DNA of 64,000 bases from JAYQKL01 sp049890195. GTDB lineage: Bacteria > Pseudomonadota > Alphaproteobacteria > RS24. The notes beneath the pieces are model-generated. The model ran no database searches. It saw nothing but the letters and a program-made list of their open reading frames with translations, and had not been told where the DNA came from. The stretch spans positions 1 to 64,000 of the forward strand of contig JBMHBY010000008.1 of assembly GCA_049890195.1 (NCBI GenBank). Direction: 5' to 3'. Each line of letters starts with the position of its first letter. The first letter of the stretch is position 1. Positions 8,078 through 16,025 of this stretch are shown here, piece by piece. A program made the position numbers and the translations under genes.

Positions 8078-8758
8078 TTGTGGCGCTTGGTTGATCTTTT
8101 TTTGGCGGTTCTCGCCCTGTTGCTCCTGCTGCCGGCATTCCTGCCCATTATGATCCTGCTTCGTTTGACGGGGGAAGGGGAGATTTTTTTCAGGCAACAA
8201 CGCATCGGGCTGGGCGGTGAACCGTTTGACCTGATCAAATTCGCCACCATGTTGAAAGACAGTCCGTCCATGGGGGTCGGCACGATCACCTTGAAGAACG
8301 ACCCCCGTATTTTGCCAATCGGCAAATTCCTGCGGTCGACGAAAATAAATGAACTCCCCCAACTCCTGAACATCATCAAAGGGGATATGAGCTTCATTGG
8401 CCCGCGCCCGCAGACCAAGCGCTGCTTTGATGCGTTCCCCATGCAAAGCCAGCAAGTGATAGCTCTCGTGCCCCCCGGTCTGTCCGGTATCGGGTCCATT
8501 GTTTTTCGGAATGAGGATGTGATGCTTGAGGAGGCGGATGCCGATGATTTTTATGATCAGGTCATCATGCCTTATAAGGGCCTTCTGGAAGAATGGTTTG
8601 TGGCAAACCGCTCGATTTCTTTGTATTTCATATTGTTCATTTTGACGGTCTGGACGGTGCTCTCGCGTCGTTCGCATCTTGTTTGGCGCATGTTAAAAAC
8701 ACTCCCCAAACCCCCGAAAGCGCTGGCACACCATGTCGATTTCATCCAACTGGACTGA
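8078..8758 (+). CDS. phosphoglycosyl transferase, bacterial sugar transferase family (copy 2)
   Basis: A 226-residue paralogue of copy 1 with the same layout: N-terminal membrane helix, FFRQQRIG, KFATMLKDSP, INELPQLLNIIKGDMS and the canonical GPRPQT. As in copy 1, the family's catalytic Asp is Asn91, next to Glu92. Translation probably starts at TTG 8078, which follows AAAGGA by a suitable distance and lies 2 bases after the dehydratase stop. The two copies may load different sugars, or one may have become structural or regulatory. Copy 2 keeps the normal GPRP loop and is the better candidate for activity. Confidence 0.8.
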   Translation: MWRLVDLFLAVLALLLLLPAFLPIMILLRLTGEGEIFFRQQRIGLGGEPFDLIKFATMLKDSPSMGVGTITLKNDPRILPIGKFLRSTKINELPQLLNIIKGDMSFIGPRPQTKRCFDAFPMQSQQVIALVPPGLSGIGSIVFRNEDVMLEEADADDFYDQVIMPYKGLLEEWFVANRSISLYFILFILTVWTVLSRRSHLVWRMLKTLPKPPKALAHHVDFIQLD

Positions 8759-8782
8759 TTTTCAAATCATGACTGTGCCGAT

Positions 8783-8822
8783 TTTGGGGAATTCTGTTTG
8801 TGGCCGACACTCTGTCCCCAAA
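8783..8822 (+). terminator. possible weak terminator hairpin after the sugar operon
   Basis: Arms TTTGGGGA (8783-8790) and TCCCCAAA (8815-8822) are perfectly complementary around a 24-base loop, 24 bases after the stop of phosphoglycosyl transferase copy 2. The sequence that follows is AT-rich but has no continuous T tract, so intrinsic termination would be inefficient. It may instead be an mRNA-end stabiliser. Confidence 0.3.
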
Positions 8823-8846
8823 TTAAATTGCCTTTGTTAACCCTTT

Positions 8847-8859
8847 CACAATATTTGTG
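8847..8859. promoter_or_regulatory. 13-bp inverted repeat upstream of the Wzz-like gene
   Basis: CACAA-TAT-TTGTG is a perfect inverted repeat in the 146-base AT-rich gap ahead of the Wzz-like gene, 45 bases before its ATG. The spacing suits an operator or activator site, but the protein that would bind it is unknown. No convincing -35/-10 pair could be fixed around it. Confidence 0.3.
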
Positions 8860-8904
8860 GTTTTGATAAACATATTGAAACGAAAGAGACAGTGAGCTTA
8901 TCCG

Positions 8905-10083
8905 ATGACCGAAGTGCCTAATCCGCAGTATCAAGATGAAATTGATTTTACAAAACTTGTTTTGTCTATATGGGACGGGAAGTGGCTGATAATTTTGATT
9001 ACAACCATATTTGTCTTTCTTGGGTCAGTTTTTTATTATTTGAACAGGGACTTATATAACGTCGATATTGTCTTAAGGCCGATGGGGTTGTCTGACTTTG
9101 AGGCTTATTCTTCCTTCAACAACACCCTGGATTATCTGGAGAAAGAAAAGGCGGTTGAGATCAACAACAATATCCATGTCTACAGTCATAAATTTGAGAC
9201 TGATTTTTGGGATATTATTTCTCAACGTGAGACGCTGGTCCAAGCGTTGGATGAAAGCCGGGTCACTGAACAGAAAAATGAAGAGACGGATGCCGATTAT
9301 TTTGCCCGTCTTCAGGTTCAGGGCAAGGGTTTTATCTTTTTTGACAAGACATTTAAAATAATGGGTGATGAGCTTATCGAGGACAAACCCAATAAGATAA
9401 AATTTGTTCTAGCCCAAGGGCCGGAGGAAATTACCTCATTCATCGATAAATGGTTTTCGTTGACCAGCGACCAGGTCAAGAAACTGTATGCATCCCGATA
9501 TGAGAGCTATGTGAATTCATATAAGCAGCTGAATTCATGGGAAAAGCGAGATCTCGCCATGAAAAAAGCCGATTTGCTGGCAACCTATGAATTGGAAAAA
9601 AGCCAGAAAATTGAATATTTGAAGGAGCAGGCGGAAATTGCCCGCAGTCTCGGCATTCAGGAAAACGCATGGGCCGCAAAAAAGGGACAAAATCAGGACC
9701 AGTTCAAGGACCAGCAGTTCTCGCTTGTTTTGGACAACAGGCAGCTTTACTACATGCGTGGTTTTGGGGCGATTGAGCGCGAAATTGACCTGATTGAGGG
9801 GCGGCAGGACATCACCCAGCATGTCCCGGCCTTTGTGGAAATCGAAAATCGTCTCAGAGAGTTGGAAAATGATGAGACATTGCAGCGTCTCAATTTGATT
9901 TATCAGGCCACCCCGCTCAATTCTGAGACGTTCAGCCCGATTTCAAAAGGCGAAACCACCACAAAAATATCAAAAAAATACAATCTGGTAGTGATTGTTC
10001 TAATCTCTGGCATTTTGGGTGGGGTTTTGGGATTGATGACGCTCATCTTGAGAAATGCGATACAATCCAGACCTCAGGCCTAA
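8905..10083 (+). CDS. Wzz/polysaccharide co-polymerase-like chain-length determinant
   Basis: A 392-residue inner-membrane protein with the co-polymerase layout: a short cytoplasmic N-terminus, a first membrane helix near 28-47 (WLIILITTIFVFLGS), a long periplasmic domain rich in charged helices, and a second helix close to the C-terminus (about 363-385) with small residues (SGILGGVLG). It lacks a tyrosine-kinase domain. It should set the modal length of the polymer made by this locus. It begins after a 146-base gap, so it probably has its own promoter, and its stop overlaps the convergent WecA-like gene by 4 bases. Periplasmic sequence is poorly conserved in the family, so assignment rests on topology and context. 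Confidence 0.7.
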   Translation: MTEVPNPQYQDEIDFTKLVLSIWDGKWLIILITTIFVFLGSVFYYLNRDLYNVDIVLRPMGLSDFEAYSSFNNTLDYLEKEKAVEINNNIHVYSHKFETDFWDIISQRETLVQALDESRVTEQKNEETDADYFARLQVQGKGFIFFDKTFKIMGDELIEDKPNKIKFVLAQGPEEITSFIDKWFSLTSDQVKKLYASRYESYVNSYKQLNSWEKRDLAMKKADLLATYELEKSQKIEYLKEQAEIARSLGIQENAWAAKKGQNQDQFKDQQFSLVLDNRQLYYMRGFGAIEREIDLIEGRQDITQHVPAFVEIENRLRELENDETLQRLNLIYQATPLNSETFSPISKGETTTKISKKYNLVVIVLISGILGGVLGLMTLILRNAIQSRPQA

Positions 10084-11150
10084 ATCCGGCGCTTAAGCCT
10101 GCGGATGAAGCGGCTTATCTTCCAGATGCGTTTGATGGTCAGATAATAGGCAATCAAAAGGACAGCAAAACCCGCAATTGTGGGGACATCGCCGAACATA
10201 AAATAGATAATCGATCCGGCGAATATGGCGGCGATGGATAAGATGGAAATGACGGCCAGTGCCTGTCTTGAGTTGAACCCCAGCCGAAGGAAAATGTGAT
10301 GCAGATGCTTGCGGTCTGCCGAAAAGGGTGAACGACCGAGCAAAAGGCGTCTGATGATCAGCGTCATCGTATCCATGACCGGGACGGCAAAAATCCACAG
10401 CGCGAGCGAGGGCGGCAGCCCTTTTGCCGGCGGCAATTGCGCATAATAAATGGCAATCCAGGCGCAGATGAAGCCGATCATCATGCTCCCGGCATCGCCC
10501 AGAAACACCTTGCGGCGGGACACAATGGTGAGATTGACCAGCAGATAGCCGCCAATCGCCCCCCTGAAAACATCCAAATAGGGTTCGTGGATGAGTTCCC
10601 GGTCCATCAGGGTGATGATGGCGCTGATGGCCAGAGTGCTGATCAAAGCCTGCATGCCGGCCAAACCGTCAATGCCGTCACTCATATTGAAGGCATTGAT
10701 CAGCCCAACAACGGCAATGATGGTCAGAGCATAACCAAATCCGCCAAGTGCAACTTCGCTGCCGTCCGCCATATAACCAATCGTATCAATATGAATGTCC
10801 GTGCCCCAGACCATTAATCCCGCTGCTCCGGCTTGGGCAAGCAGCTTGTAAATGGCGCGGATGTCAAAAAAATCATCAATAATGCCGACCAGCAACAACA
10901 GGGTTGTTGAAATGACCAGCCACTGCAGTTCCGGGATTGTCTCGGAAGCGAAGAAGAACGTCACGGCGAAAGTGATGTAGAGGCAAATGCCGCCAATCAG
11001 CGGAATGTTTCCGGCATGTTTTTTCCGTCCGCCCGGATTGTCCAGAAGACCAATTTGGCGGGCGAGTGGCTGAAGTCCCAAGGCCAGGGCGAGGGTCAGA
11101 ACGCCTGCATAAACACCGTATGGGATATAGCTGATTAATGTGTTAAACAT
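10080..11150 (-). CDS. WecA-like undecaprenyl-phosphate sugar-1-phosphate transferase
   Basis: A 356-residue polytopic protein of the MraY/WecA family. It carries LDNPGGRKKHAGNIPLIGG near the N-terminus (nucleotide-binding loop), FNMSDGIDGLAG with the Asp pair for Mg, and FLGDAGSMMIG. About ten membrane helices are evident. It should attach an N-acetylhexosamine-1-phosphate to undecaprenyl phosphate at the membrane. That gives this locus two families of initiating enzyme, WecA-type and the PglC-type copies. It faces the Wzz-like gene tail to tail and is divergent from gmd across a 58-base gap. Confidence 0.85.
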   Translation of the reverse strand: MFNTLISYIPYGVYAGVLTLALALGLQPLARQIGLLDNPGGRKKHAGNIPLIGGICLYITFAVTFFFASETIPELQWLVISTTLLLLVGIIDDFFDIRAIYKLLAQAGAAGLMVWGTDIHIDTIGYMADGSEVALGGFGYALTIIAVVGLINAFNMSDGIDGLAGMQALISTLAISAIITLMDRELIHEPYLDVFRGAIGGYLLVNLTIVSRRKVFLGDAGSMMIGFICAWIAIYYAQLPPAKGLPPSLALWIFAVPVMDTMTLIIRRLLLGRSPFSADRKHLHHIFLRLGFNSRQALAVISILSIAAIFAGSIIYFMFGDVPTIAGFAVLLIAYYLTIKRIWKISRFIRRLKRRI

Positions 11151-11208
11151 AACTTACGTATATTTCATATATGCCTTCAGGCGACGGGTAAATACTTAAT
11201 TCAATTTC

Positions 11209-12243
11209 ATGGCCAAAACTGCTCTCATTACAGGTATTACGGGTCAGGATGGTGCTTATCTTGCACAACTCCTGCTGGAAAAAGGTTACACGGTTGTCGG
11301 GGCCATGCGGCGTACGGCATCCCTCAACCTCGCCCGCCTTGCCGCGCTGGGGATTGATGAGGAAGTTGCGTATGTCAATTTTGACGTCAATGAACTGTCC
11401 AACATCATGCGTGTGCTGGAGCAGGTCAAGCCGGATGAGATTTACAATCTGGCGGCCCAGAGTTTTGTGCAGGCCAGTTTTGAACAGCCGCTCTACACAG
11501 CCCAAACATCTGGCGTCGGGACGATGCGGCTTCTGGAGGCCATGCGGACGCTGGGGACAAAAGCGAAATTTTATCAGGCCTCGACCTCTGAAATGTTTGG
11601 CCGGGTTCAGCAGACGCCGCAAAATGAGGAGACGCCGTTTTATCCGCGCAGCCCCTATGGCATTGCCAAACTGTTCGCGCATTGGTCTGTGGTCAATTAT
11701 CGCGAAGCCTATGGGCTTCATGCCTGTTCGGGTATTTTGTTCAATCATGAAAGCCCGCTCCGGGGCATGGAGTTTGTGACCCGGAAAATCACCAGCCAGC
11801 TGGCCAAAATCATTGTCGAGCAAGACGGGGTGCTTGAACTTGGCAATCTTGAAGCACAGCGCGACTGGGGCTATGCCCCTGATTATGTGGAGGCCATGTG
11901 GCTGATGTTGCAGTATGAAAAGGCTGAGGATTTTGTTGTTGCGACCGGTCAGACGCACAGCGTCCGGGCTTTTGTTGAACTTGCCTGTGAGACGCTTGGG
12001 TTGGATATTGCCTGGCAGGGTTCCGGTGTTGAGGAAACTGCCATTGACCGGAAAACCGGTCGGGTGATTGTTCGCATCAACCCCGACTTTTACCGACCGG
12101 CCGAAGTGGACCTCTTGGTCGGGGACGCCGCCAAGGCGCATCAGAAGCTGGGTTGGCGACCCACAACCGACTTTCGTCAATTGGTCGGCATCATGTCGGA
12201 AACCGACCTGAGACGCGCGCGCGACGGTGCCAGATGGTTCTGA
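11209..12243 (+). CDS. gmd: GDP-mannose 4,6-dehydratase
   Basis: A 344-residue SDR enzyme converting GDP-D-mannose to GDP-4-keto-6-deoxy-D-mannose. ALITGITGQDGAYLA (5-19) is the NADP site. Thr126 and Glu128 in QASTSEMFG and Tyr150-x3-Lys154 in YPRSPYGIAK form the catalytic set, and FNHESPLRG is typical of the family. It is transcribed divergently from the WecA-like gene. No partner reductase, epimerase or perosamine aminotransferase is adjacent, so the final sugar (D-rhamnose, L-fucose, perosamine or other) cannot be stated. GDP-mannose supply could involve the phosphohexomutase at 62009-63508. Confidence 0.92.
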   Translation: MAKTALITGITGQDGAYLAQLLLEKGYTVVGAMRRTASLNLARLAALGIDEEVAYVNFDVNELSNIMRVLEQVKPDEIYNLAAQSFVQASFEQPLYTAQTSGVGTMRLLEAMRTLGTKAKFYQASTSEMFGRVQQTPQNEETPFYPRSPYGIAKLFAHWSVVNYREAYGLHACSGILFNHESPLRGMEFVTRKITSQLAKIIVEQDGVLELGNLEAQRDWGYAPDYVEAMWLMLQYEKAEDFVVATGQTHSVRAFVELACETLGLDIAWQGSGVEETAIDRKTGRVIVRINPDFYRPAEVDLLVGDAAKAHQKLGWRPTTDFRQLVGIMSETDLRRARDGARWF

Positions 12244-12301
12244 AGCAAGACCATTTTGAGGAATTTGTCGCTTTTTGCAGATTTTATGCTATGACCGTGC
12301 G

Positions 12302-13546
12302 ATGACGGAGAGTGCACCAAACAATAAAGACAATATTTTGGTTGATGAGAACCGCCGGCTGGGCATGAATGTCCTGTTGCTGGCCATGGTGGTGGTCGGT
12401 GTAGGCCAGTCTCTTTTGTTCGCCATCCTGCCGCCGATTGCCCGTGATTTCAATCTGAATGAATATCACGTCACATTCATCTTCTCGGCCACCGCCCTGT
12501 TCTGGACCATCTCAAGCCCGTTTTGGGGACGCATGAGCGACAGTCTTGGCCGCAAGCGGGTCATGCTGATGGGGATTAGCGGGTTTGCGGCGTCCACCGG
12601 CGGTGTCGGTTTGGTTCTGTATCTTGATGAGATTGGCTGGCTGCCGGTTTTTCTGATGTATCCCATGCTTCTGATCACACGCAGCATTTTCGGCATGGTG
12701 TGTCCCGGCACGTTCACCTCAGCCGTCGGATATATTGCTGACCGGACAACGCGGGAAGACCGTGCCGGCGGGCTGGGCAAGGTCATGGCAGCCTTTCTTC
12801 TTGGCACCATTCTTGGCCCCGGTCTGACCGCCCTGCTTGTTCTGGTGGACATCTATCTGCCATTCCTCATCAGCTTCATCACCGCTTTGCTGGTGCTTCT
12901 GGCGATTCACCTTTATTTGCCCGAAAACAGGCCACCGGATGTGTTTGAGGAGAATCAAAGCCGCGCCAAGCTCAAAATCTCGGACCGGCGTATCAGAATT
13001 TTTCTTTATATCAGTTCGATGGGCGGTTTTCTGCAGGCGGTCATACTGCAATTGACCGGGTTTTTCGTCCTTGATGTCATGCAGTTTTCAACCCGAGACG
13101 CAACAGAGTTTCTCAGCATCGGCATGACCTGTATGGCGGTCGGCAATATTGTGTCCCAAAGCCTGATTGTGCCGTATTTTTCCATGAACACCTCTACCCA
13201 GATTTTTTACGGGTCCATGTTCATGGGGATTGGCTTTTTCCTGTTCCTGCTGGAGCCGACGGTCGTGTTGCTGGTTGTTGCAATGGCGTTGATCGGTTTC
13301 GGCCTTGGCTTGAACAGGACTGGCTCCGGGGCCGGCGCCTCATTGAGCGTATCGCCTCAGGAACAGGGCGCAGTTGCCGGCCTGTTGAGCTCAACAGCGA
13401 CCATTGGCACCTTCTTCATCCCGGTCCTCATAGTGCCGATGTACCAATTCGACGCCCGCGCCCCTTATTTGTTCTGCCTGCTGGTTTTGCTGACGCTTTT
13501 CTATGCCAATGCCCGGGTGAAAAGGGCCGGCCTGGGGCAGATTTAG
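12302..13546 (+). CDS. MFS transporter
   Basis: A 414-residue integral membrane protein with about 12 predicted helices. The loop between helices 2 and 3 carries the MFS motif A in the form GRMSDSLGRKRVM. A proline/glycine-rich helix 5 (LLGTILGPGLTALL) is typical of drug:proton antiporters. I chose ATG 12302; an in-frame TTG at 12275 would add nine residues. It sits alone between gmd and rpmJ. The substrate is not predictable, though a multidrug or metabolite exporter is the simplest reading. Confidence 0.85.
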   Translation: MTESAPNNKDNILVDENRRLGMNVLLLAMVVVGVGQSLLFAILPPIARDFNLNEYHVTFIFSATALFWTISSPFWGRMSDSLGRKRVMLMGISGFAASTGGVGLVLYLDEIGWLPVFLMYPMLLITRSIFGMVCPGTFTSAVGYIADRTTREDRAGGLGKVMAAFLLGTILGPGLTALLVLVDIYLPFLISFITALLVLLAIHLYLPENRPPDVFEENQSRAKLKISDRRIRIFLYISSMGGFLQAVILQLTGFFVLDVMQFSTRDATEFLSIGMTCMAVGNIVSQSLIVPYFSMNTSTQIFYGSMFMGIGFFLFLLEPTVVLLVVAMALIGFGLGLNRTGSGAGASLSVSPQEQGAVAGLLSSTATIGTFFIPVLIVPMYQFDARAPYLFCLLVLLTLFYANARVKRAGLGQI

Positions 13547-13569
13547 AGGGCTTGGCCGGGATTGGCATG

Positions 13570-13598
13570 TTGACAAGTGTGTATGCCTCGGTTAGGTT
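13570..13598 (+). promoter_or_regulatory. sigma-70-type promoter of rpmJ
   Basis: A consensus -35 TTGACA (13570-13575), a 17-base spacer and TAGGTT (13593-13598) lie 51 bases upstream of the rpmJ start. The same hexamers with the same spacing recur at 50888-50916. Confidence 0.6.
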
Positions 13599-13648
13599 CC
13601 GCCAAATTGGATTTTCAGTTAAAAATGGACCCCTTGGAGGGACGTGAG

Positions 13649-13774
13649 ATGAAAGTTAAAAATTCCCTGAAGTCCCTGCGGGACCGCCACCAGAAAAACC
13701 AGGTTGTGCGCCGCCGTGGGCGTCTTTACGTCATCAACAAAGTCAATAAACGGTTCAAAGCCCGTCAAGGCTGA
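13649..13774 (+). CDS. rpmJ: 50S ribosomal protein L36
   Basis: A 41-residue basic protein beginning MKVKNSLKSLRDRHQ and ending NKRFKARQG, the alphaproteobacterial long form of L36 that lacks the zinc-binding cysteines of the E. coli form. ATG 13649 follows a strong TTGGAGGGACG ribosome site, so longer upstream readings in frame are not needed. It is an isolated gene with its own promoter, as is common for this protein in the class. Confidence 0.95.
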   Translation: MKVKNSLKSLRDRHQKNQVVRRRGRLYVINKVNKRFKARQG

Positions 13775-13855
13775 ACAACCAGTCTGAGTCCGTCAAACCC
13801 CAGCTCATCAGAATTTGGGCTTTGCTTTTGAGGCCACAGACCTAATTAAGGCTTT

Positions 13856-14857
13856 ATGAGGCGTCCCATTCAAATCGTCGCACTGCTGATATGTCTTGTT
13901 CTTGTCGGGTCCGCCTTGCATGAGAACTACCTGCGCCAACGCATCGAAAAAGACTATCCTGCAGTCGGGGATTTTGTCGATACCAAGATGGCGCGTCTGC
14001 ACTATCTCCACCGGCCTGGTGCTGTCGCCCGCCCCAAAACCCCGCCAATTGTGCTGATACATGGCGCCAGCGGGAATGCCCGCGACATGTCCCATGTTTT
14101 TTTCAGCAGCCTGTCTCCGGATCTCGACCTTTATGCCTTTGACCGACCCGGCATTGGCTGGAGTGTCAACAAAATCTCGGCGGAGGAGATGTCTTCTCCG
14201 GAAGCCCAGTCTGACGCTTTGATGCAGGCGATTGACAAATTGGGGCTGGATAAACCGCTGATTGTCGGCTTCAGCTGGGGGGGTGCTGTGGCCGCCGCCT
14301 TTGCGACCCGCCACCCGGACAAGGTGAGTGGTGTCGCGGCCCTGGCCGGGGTTTTCTACCCTTGGGAAGGCACCGATGTCTGGTATCAGAAACTGGCCGA
14401 AATCCCTGTGCTCAATGAGCTGTTCATGCGCCTTTTGCTGGTCAAGATGGGGCGTGAATTGGTGCCGGCGTCGATTGAAGGCACGTTTGTGCCTGAGCCG
14501 CCGTCCGCCGACTACAGAACCAAGGCTGCCATTGATCTGATTTTGCGGCCACAACCGTTCATCAACAATTCCATTTATGGTATGCGGTTGCGGGGGCATC
14601 TGGCGTATATGGCAGACGACTATGACACAATTTCCGTGCCTGTCCTGCTGGCTGCGGGTGACAGGGATCATACCGTGTTCACACCCAATCAATCGCAACG
14701 CCTGTCCAAGACGGTCAAACAGGCCCATTTTCTTCATTTCAAGGGCGCCGGCCATATGCTGCATCACACCAGAACAGAGCGTATCAGTCAGGCGATTGAG
14801 AAAATGGCGCGAGGCGAAAGCCTGCCGCCGGGCGAACATTACATCACCGTGCCCTGA
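13856..14857 (+). CDS. membrane-anchored alpha/beta hydrolase
   Basis: A 333-residue alpha/beta-hydrolase. An N-terminal hydrophobic helix (7-20) looks like a membrane anchor or uncleaved signal. VLIHGASGNARDM forms the oxyanion region (67-78), Ser140 in GFSWGG is the nucleophile, and AAGDRDH and GAGHMLHH supply the acid and histidine. Family members hydrolyse esters, lactones, haloalkanes or epoxides, and the substrate here is unknown. It is followed at 24 bases by an N-formylglutamate amidohydrolase-like gene. Confidence 0.8.
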   Translation: MRRPIQIVALLICLVLVGSALHENYLRQRIEKDYPAVGDFVDTKMARLHYLHRPGAVARPKTPPIVLIHGASGNARDMSHVFFSSLSPDLDLYAFDRPGIGWSVNKISAEEMSSPEAQSDALMQAIDKLGLDKPLIVGFSWGGAVAAAFATRHPDKVSGVAALAGVFYPWEGTDVWYQKLAEIPVLNELFMRLLLVKMGRELVPASIEGTFVPEPPSADYRTKAAIDLILRPQPFINNSIYGMRLRGHLAYMADDYDTISVPVLLAAGDRDHTVFTPNQSQRLSKTVKQAHFLHFKGAGHMLHHTRTERISQAIEKMARGESLPPGEHYITVP

Positions 14858-14881
14858 CCTAACAGCCTTCAGGCTAACGCA

Positions 14882-15700
14882 ATGACCCTGCACAGCTACA
14901 ACGCCCCCTTCACCGAAATCAATCTGGATGGCAATCCGGAGTTCCTGATTGTCTGTGACCATGCCAGCAATGCCGTGCCGGAGCCATTCAGCCTCCTCGG
15001 CTTGCCCGAGGCGACCCTGACCTCCCATCGCGGCTGGGACATTGGTGCTGCGGCGGTGGCGGGATTGATTGCGCAAAAGCTAGATTGTCCGGCGGTTTTG
15101 TCGGGGTTTTCACGTCTTTTGATAGATCCCAACCGTGGCATGGATGACCCGACACTGATTATGCGTCTTTCAGATGGAGAGATCATCCCCGGAAACCGTG
15201 AGGTCCTTCCAGGAGAAAGATGCGGTGCATGGCGCGAACGGGTTGAAAATTATCACAAACCCTATCACGACAAAATTGCCGCTCAGCTCAACAAGGCTGA
15301 GGAGGCCGGTGTCATCCCGATTATTTTATCGGTGCACAGTTTCACGCCGGTCTGGAAAGGGTGCAAGCGGGCGATGCCGGCCTCGGTGTTGTGGGACAAG
15401 GACGACCGTGTTCGCAAACACCTCAACAAGACATTAGTTTCGAGAAATCTGACGGATGACAAGTTCAGTGGCCCCATAGGGGACAATCAGCCATATTCCG
15501 GTCGCTTGAAAAACGACACACTCTACACCCATGGTACCGCAAAAGGTTTACCCCATGCGATGATTGAACTGCGCCAAGATCTTTTGGAAACGGTTGCGAA
15601 CCAGACCTATTGGGCGGATTTGATGGTGGATGCGCTGACCAATGCCAGTATGGATGCGGCCTGCAGGGTACGCCGCCATTTTGGTTCCTGGTGTGACTGA
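14882..15700 (+). CDS. N-formylglutamate amidohydrolase family protein
   Basis: A 272-residue protein of the FGase family with VCDHASNAVP near 24-33, HRGWDIGAA, a Glu/His-rich core HSFTPVWKG and the late ELRQDLL. The family includes HutG, which releases glutamate from N-formylglutamate in histidine breakdown, but many alphaproteobacterial members lie outside hut operons and have no proven substrate. No histidine-utilisation genes are nearby, so a general deformylase or amidase role is as likely. It is probably cotranscribed with the hydrolase just upstream. Confidence 0.8.
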   Translation: MTLHSYNAPFTEINLDGNPEFLIVCDHASNAVPEPFSLLGLPEATLTSHRGWDIGAAAVAGLIAQKLDCPAVLSGFSRLLIDPNRGMDDPTLIMRLSDGEIIPGNREVLPGERCGAWRERVENYHKPYHDKIAAQLNKAEEAGVIPIILSVHSFTPVWKGCKRAMPASVLWDKDDRVRKHLNKTLVSRNLTDDKFSGPIGDNQPYSGRLKNDTLYTHGTAKGLPHAMIELRQDLLETVANQTYWADLMVDALTNASMDAACRVRRHFGSWCD

Positions 15701-15819
15701 GTTTCCAGTTTCAATCTACAATATGGTGCCTGTCCTTATCATTAGGGATCGTTCTGCGAGTTAAAGGCTTTTTATGGGATAGGAATTTTGTTATAAAATG
15801 GCACGAAATTATGGAGTGA

Positions 15820-15978
15820 ATGATGATGACTCAAGACAATAACAGCTCTGAATGGGGCCAGGAAATGGACGCAGCCGAGCATGAAAAAACCTATGCCCAG
15901 TTCATTGAATGGTCAAAATGGGGGACAATCGGGGTTTGTGCGCTTGTTTTGTGGCTAATTCTTTTTGTTTTCAGTTGA
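15820..15978 (+). CDS. aa3-type cytochrome c oxidase subunit IV
   Basis: A 52-residue single-helix membrane protein. A polar N-terminus containing MDAAEHEKTYAQF is followed by WSKWGTIG and a hydrophobic helix to the end. The EHEKTY...F...WGT pattern defines the small bacterial aa3 subunit IV family, whose members pack against subunit I of cytochrome c oxidase. Three ATGs in a row (15820, 15823, 15826) follow a GGAG site at 15813-15816; the second or third has the best spacing. It lies directly upstream of pntAA, as in many alphaproteobacteria, rather than with the main oxidase genes. Confidence 0.85.
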   Translation: MMMTQDNNSSEWGQEMDAAEHEKTYAQFIEWSKWGTIGVCALVLWLILFVFS

Positions 15979-16025
15979 TCCCAGCCTAAATAATACTCTA
16001 CCGGACTATTAGGGAGATTAAGTCA

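Noticed and set aside
11143..12180. 345-codon minus-strand open frame
   Set aside because: It lies entirely antisense to gmd, has no family motifs, and is a by-product of the codon composition of a high-confidence gene.
13808..15076. 422-codon minus-strand open frame
   Set aside because: It spans the antisense of two well-supported genes (alpha/beta hydrolase and N-formylglutamate amidohydrolase) and their junction. The protein is rich in His, Arg and Gly without a domain pattern.
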